From an uncultured Bacteroidia bacterium (GTDB taxonomy: Bacteria; Bacteroidota; Bacteroidia; Bacteroidales; F082), in assembly GCA_902801465.1 (NCBI GenBank), contig CADCIH010000003.1, positions 62,001-126,000 on the forward strand: 64,000 nt of DNA, given 5' to 3'. Made by a program: the position numbers and the translations under genes. Below, piece after piece: positions 62,537 through 64,000 of this stretch. Positions within the stretch are counted from its first letter, which is position 1, and the number at the start of each line of letters is the position of its first letter. Under the pieces are notes generated by a model, which made no database searches, was not told the DNA's origin, and saw only the letters and a list, made by a program, of their open reading frames with translations.

Positions 62537-63268
62537 ATGGAGGAGTTCACAAGTTTCGTCACATCGGGTTTCGAAGGGGTCATCAGTCCCATGGAACGGG
62601 TCACCCATGAGGTGTTGGCCGGTTGGAACCTTATTGTGGTGGCCGTGGTGCTTTTGCTGGTTGTCCTCAACAAACAGCTCTATCCCAGACAATTCAGGCA
62701 GCTGCTTGGAGTGCCCTCTGGCGTGTCGCACACCAACCAATTGCTGCGTGAGTGGACACCTACCACAAGTTTCATCGGATACGCTTTCTACATGTCATAC
62801 GTGGTGATGGTGGCCCTGTTGCTCCAAAAGGCGTTCGTCATCTTCTCGCGTGACGTGGTGCAATACAACGGCTTTAGCTTCTTCAGCATCTTGTGCGGAT
62901 GCGTGGCTGGGAGCGTCGCATTGCGATACCTGGCCTTTGTCATCATCAGCTGGCTGTTCCAACAGAAAGACATCGTCGTGCGACAGACCACCGTTGACCT
63001 CTCCATCTCCACCTATAGCTTCATGGCACTGCTAATCGTCGTGCTTTTGGTGTTCTACGTCCCCAACACCATATTCGTTTGGATTGGCATTGGCATCCTT
63101 TTTGTTAGTGCGCTCGTGAAATTGTTTCTCGAGATAATCGAGACGAGAGTTTTTTCAAAAATGCCGTCGTTTTACATTTTTTTGTATTTTTGCACGCTCG
63201 AAATCGCACCTATCGTCCTGCTTTTTGTGGCGGGGGTGCGCTTTTTTACTAACAATATTGTTTTCTAA
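62537..63268 (+). CDS. DUF4271 membrane protein
   Basis: 243 residues from the ATG at 62537 (a TTG 9 bp upstream is less likely). Six or so transmembrane helices: NLIVVAVVLLLVVLNKQLY, FYMSYVVMVALLLQKAFVIF, FFSILCGCVAGSVALRYLAF, TYSFMALLIVVLLVFYV, FVWIGIGILFVSALVKLFLE and LYFCTLEIAPIVLLFVAGV. The last two motifs (FYIFLYFCTLEIAP) are typical of DUF4271, which in Bacteroidota is regularly beside hemD, as here (11-bp gap). Function unknown; the pairing suggests a link to tetrapyrrole or membrane processes, which is unproven. Confidence 0.82.
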   Translation: MEEFTSFVTSGFEGVISPMERVTHEVLAGWNLIVVAVVLLLVVLNKQLYPRQFRQLLGVPSGVSHTNQLLREWTPTTSFIGYAFYMSYVVMVALLLQKAFVIFSRDVVQYNGFSFFSILCGCVAGSVALRYLAFVIISWLFQQKDIVVRQTTVDLSISTYSFMALLIVVLLVFYVPNTIFVWIGIGILFVSALVKLFLEIIETRVFSKMPSFYIFLYFCTLEIAPIVLLFVAGVRFFTNNIVF

Positions 63269-63279
63269 CAAGTTAGCAA

Positions 63280-64000
63280 ATGAAAATCAAATCGATATTG
63301 GTGTCTCAGCCACAGCCGGCTGACATCACGAAGACGCCCTACGGCGACCTTGCGAAGAAATACGGGGTCACCTTCACTTTCGAAAAATTTATTAAGTTGG
63401 AGGGTGTCTCTGCCAGCGAGCTCCGTCAGAACCACATCAAACTTCCCGAATACACCGCCATCATTTTGGCCAGTCGCAACGCTGTTGACCATTTCTTCAG
63501 AGTCGCCAAGGAGATGCGCTACGCTGTCCCAGAGACGCTAAAATACTTCTGCATCAACGAGTCCACCGCCTTGTACCTCCAGCGTTATGTCCAATACCGC
63601 AAGCGCAAGGTGTTCTATGGCAACCAGAAGTTCGAAGACCTGCTTGAGATCATCAAGAAGCACAAGGACGAGAACTACCTCTACTGTTGTTCCGACATCA
63701 GTTCCGACACCACGATGGAAATGTTGGCCGAAGCCAAGATCAACGTCACCAAGGCCATCATGTTCCGCACTGTATCCGCCGACCTCACCCAAACGGTGAA
63801 AATCGCCGACTACGACATGCTGGTGTTCTTCAGCCCTGCTGGTATCGAGTCGCTGAAGACCAACTTCCCGAAGTTCAAACAGAAAGAAGTGGCCATCGGA
63901 GGTTTTGGCGAAGCCACCTGCAAAGCCATCACCGATGCTGGCTTCACCCTCAACTTCCACGCTCCCACTGAGACGGCACCCTCGATGACGATGGCCATTG
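63280..64000 (+). CDS. hemD: Uroporphyrinogen-III synthase (C-terminus off the right edge)
   Basis: About 240 codons from the ATG at 63280, no stop before the edge; nearly the whole domain is present. Closes and inverts ring D of hydroxymethylbilane in haem synthesis. HemD-type two-lobe fold with weak family motifs: SILVSQPQPADITKTPYGDL, AIILASRNAVDHFF, YCCSDISSDTTMEMLAEAKI, VFFSPAGIESLKTNFP and VAIGGFGEATCKAITDAGF. Follows DUF4271, a standard neighbour in the phylum. Confidence 0.88.
   Translation, partial: MKIKSILVSQPQPADITKTPYGDLAKKYGVTFTFEKFIKLEGVSASELRQNHIKLPEYTAIILASRNAVDHFFRVAKEMRYAVPETLKYFCINESTALYLQRYVQYRKRKVFYGNQKFEDLLEIIKKHKDENYLYCCSDISSDTTMEMLAEAKINVTKAIMFRTVSADLTQTVKIADYDMLVFFSPAGIESLKTNFPKFKQKEVAIGGFGEATCKAITDAGFTLNFHAPTETAPSMTMAI

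Noticed and set aside
62440..62673. N-terminal extension of Pta
   Set aside because: The added 78 residues cross an exact promoter and the divergent DUF4271 gene and do not resemble Pta.

Overview
The window reads as a chromosomal segment of an uncultured-type member of the order Bacteroidales (phylum Bacteroidota). Evidence: the complete BatA-E aerotolerance cluster, a fused MurF-alanine racemase, a type IX secretion C-terminal sorting domain, SusC/TonB-type receptors with DUF5689 lipoproteins, DUF4271 next to uroporphyrinogen-III synthase, Omp28/DUF6029 envelope proteins, almost no Shine-Dalgarno sequences, and promoters of the TTTG-N19-TAnnTTTG type. Most of the sequence has moderate-to-high GC coding bias; one islet (about 46.9-50.4 kb) is clearly more AT-rich.

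Layout. 1-1708: secreted beta-propeller protein cut by the left edge. 1844-11101 (minus): moxR, DUF58, a BatD-like membrane protein, batA, batB, batC, batD, batE, an envelope/aerotolerance operon. 11270-13977 (plus): aspartate kinase, tRNA methyltransferase TrmO, DUF1963 protein. 13978-18061 (minus): manA, TlpA thioredoxin, DUF6029 barrel, Omp28-like thioredoxin-fold lipoprotein. 18162-24224: M20 peptidase, MTA/SAH nucleosidase, LOG phosphoribohydrolase, kinase-dCMP deaminase fusion, then a NarL-type regulator and its TPR histidine kinase. 24251-33154 (minus): a 1443-residue T9SS cargo with ten InlB-type repeats, small envelope proteins, a TPM-domain protein and an NhaC-type antiporter. 33280-37657: lipoproteins, initiator tRNA, Era, Der, S4-domain protein. 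37654-46657: MORN lipoprotein, dihydroorotase, polyprenol-phosphate mannosyltransferase, then a DUF5689 lipoprotein, TonB receptor and divergent secreted endonuclease/phosphatase. 46887-50356: single-chain restriction-modification enzyme and a HigBA-like toxin-antitoxin pair. 50409-52538: GH20 hexosaminidase. 52533-57697 (minus): three-gene block with an unrecognised 1331-residue exported protein, a PQ-repeat zinc-ribbon membrane protein and a small membrane protein. 57731-62439 (minus): pta, ackA, murF-alr. 62537-64000 (plus): DUF4271 protein and hemD (cut by the right edge).

The most unusual signal is not a gene. Twelve short repeat arrays with quite different sequences all share a strict 7-bp period. 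They lie mostly in gene-gene junctions, three form inverted-arm hairpins, and several enter coding sequence: in-frame in aspartate kinase (near residues 58-79) and the M20 peptidase (near residues 55-65), and as the C-terminal tails of aspartate kinase and the LOG protein. Other points worth a second look are BatC carrying four inserted InlB-like repeats, the restriction/toxin islet, the 1331-residue block, and four exact TTTG-N19-TAnnTTTG promoters.
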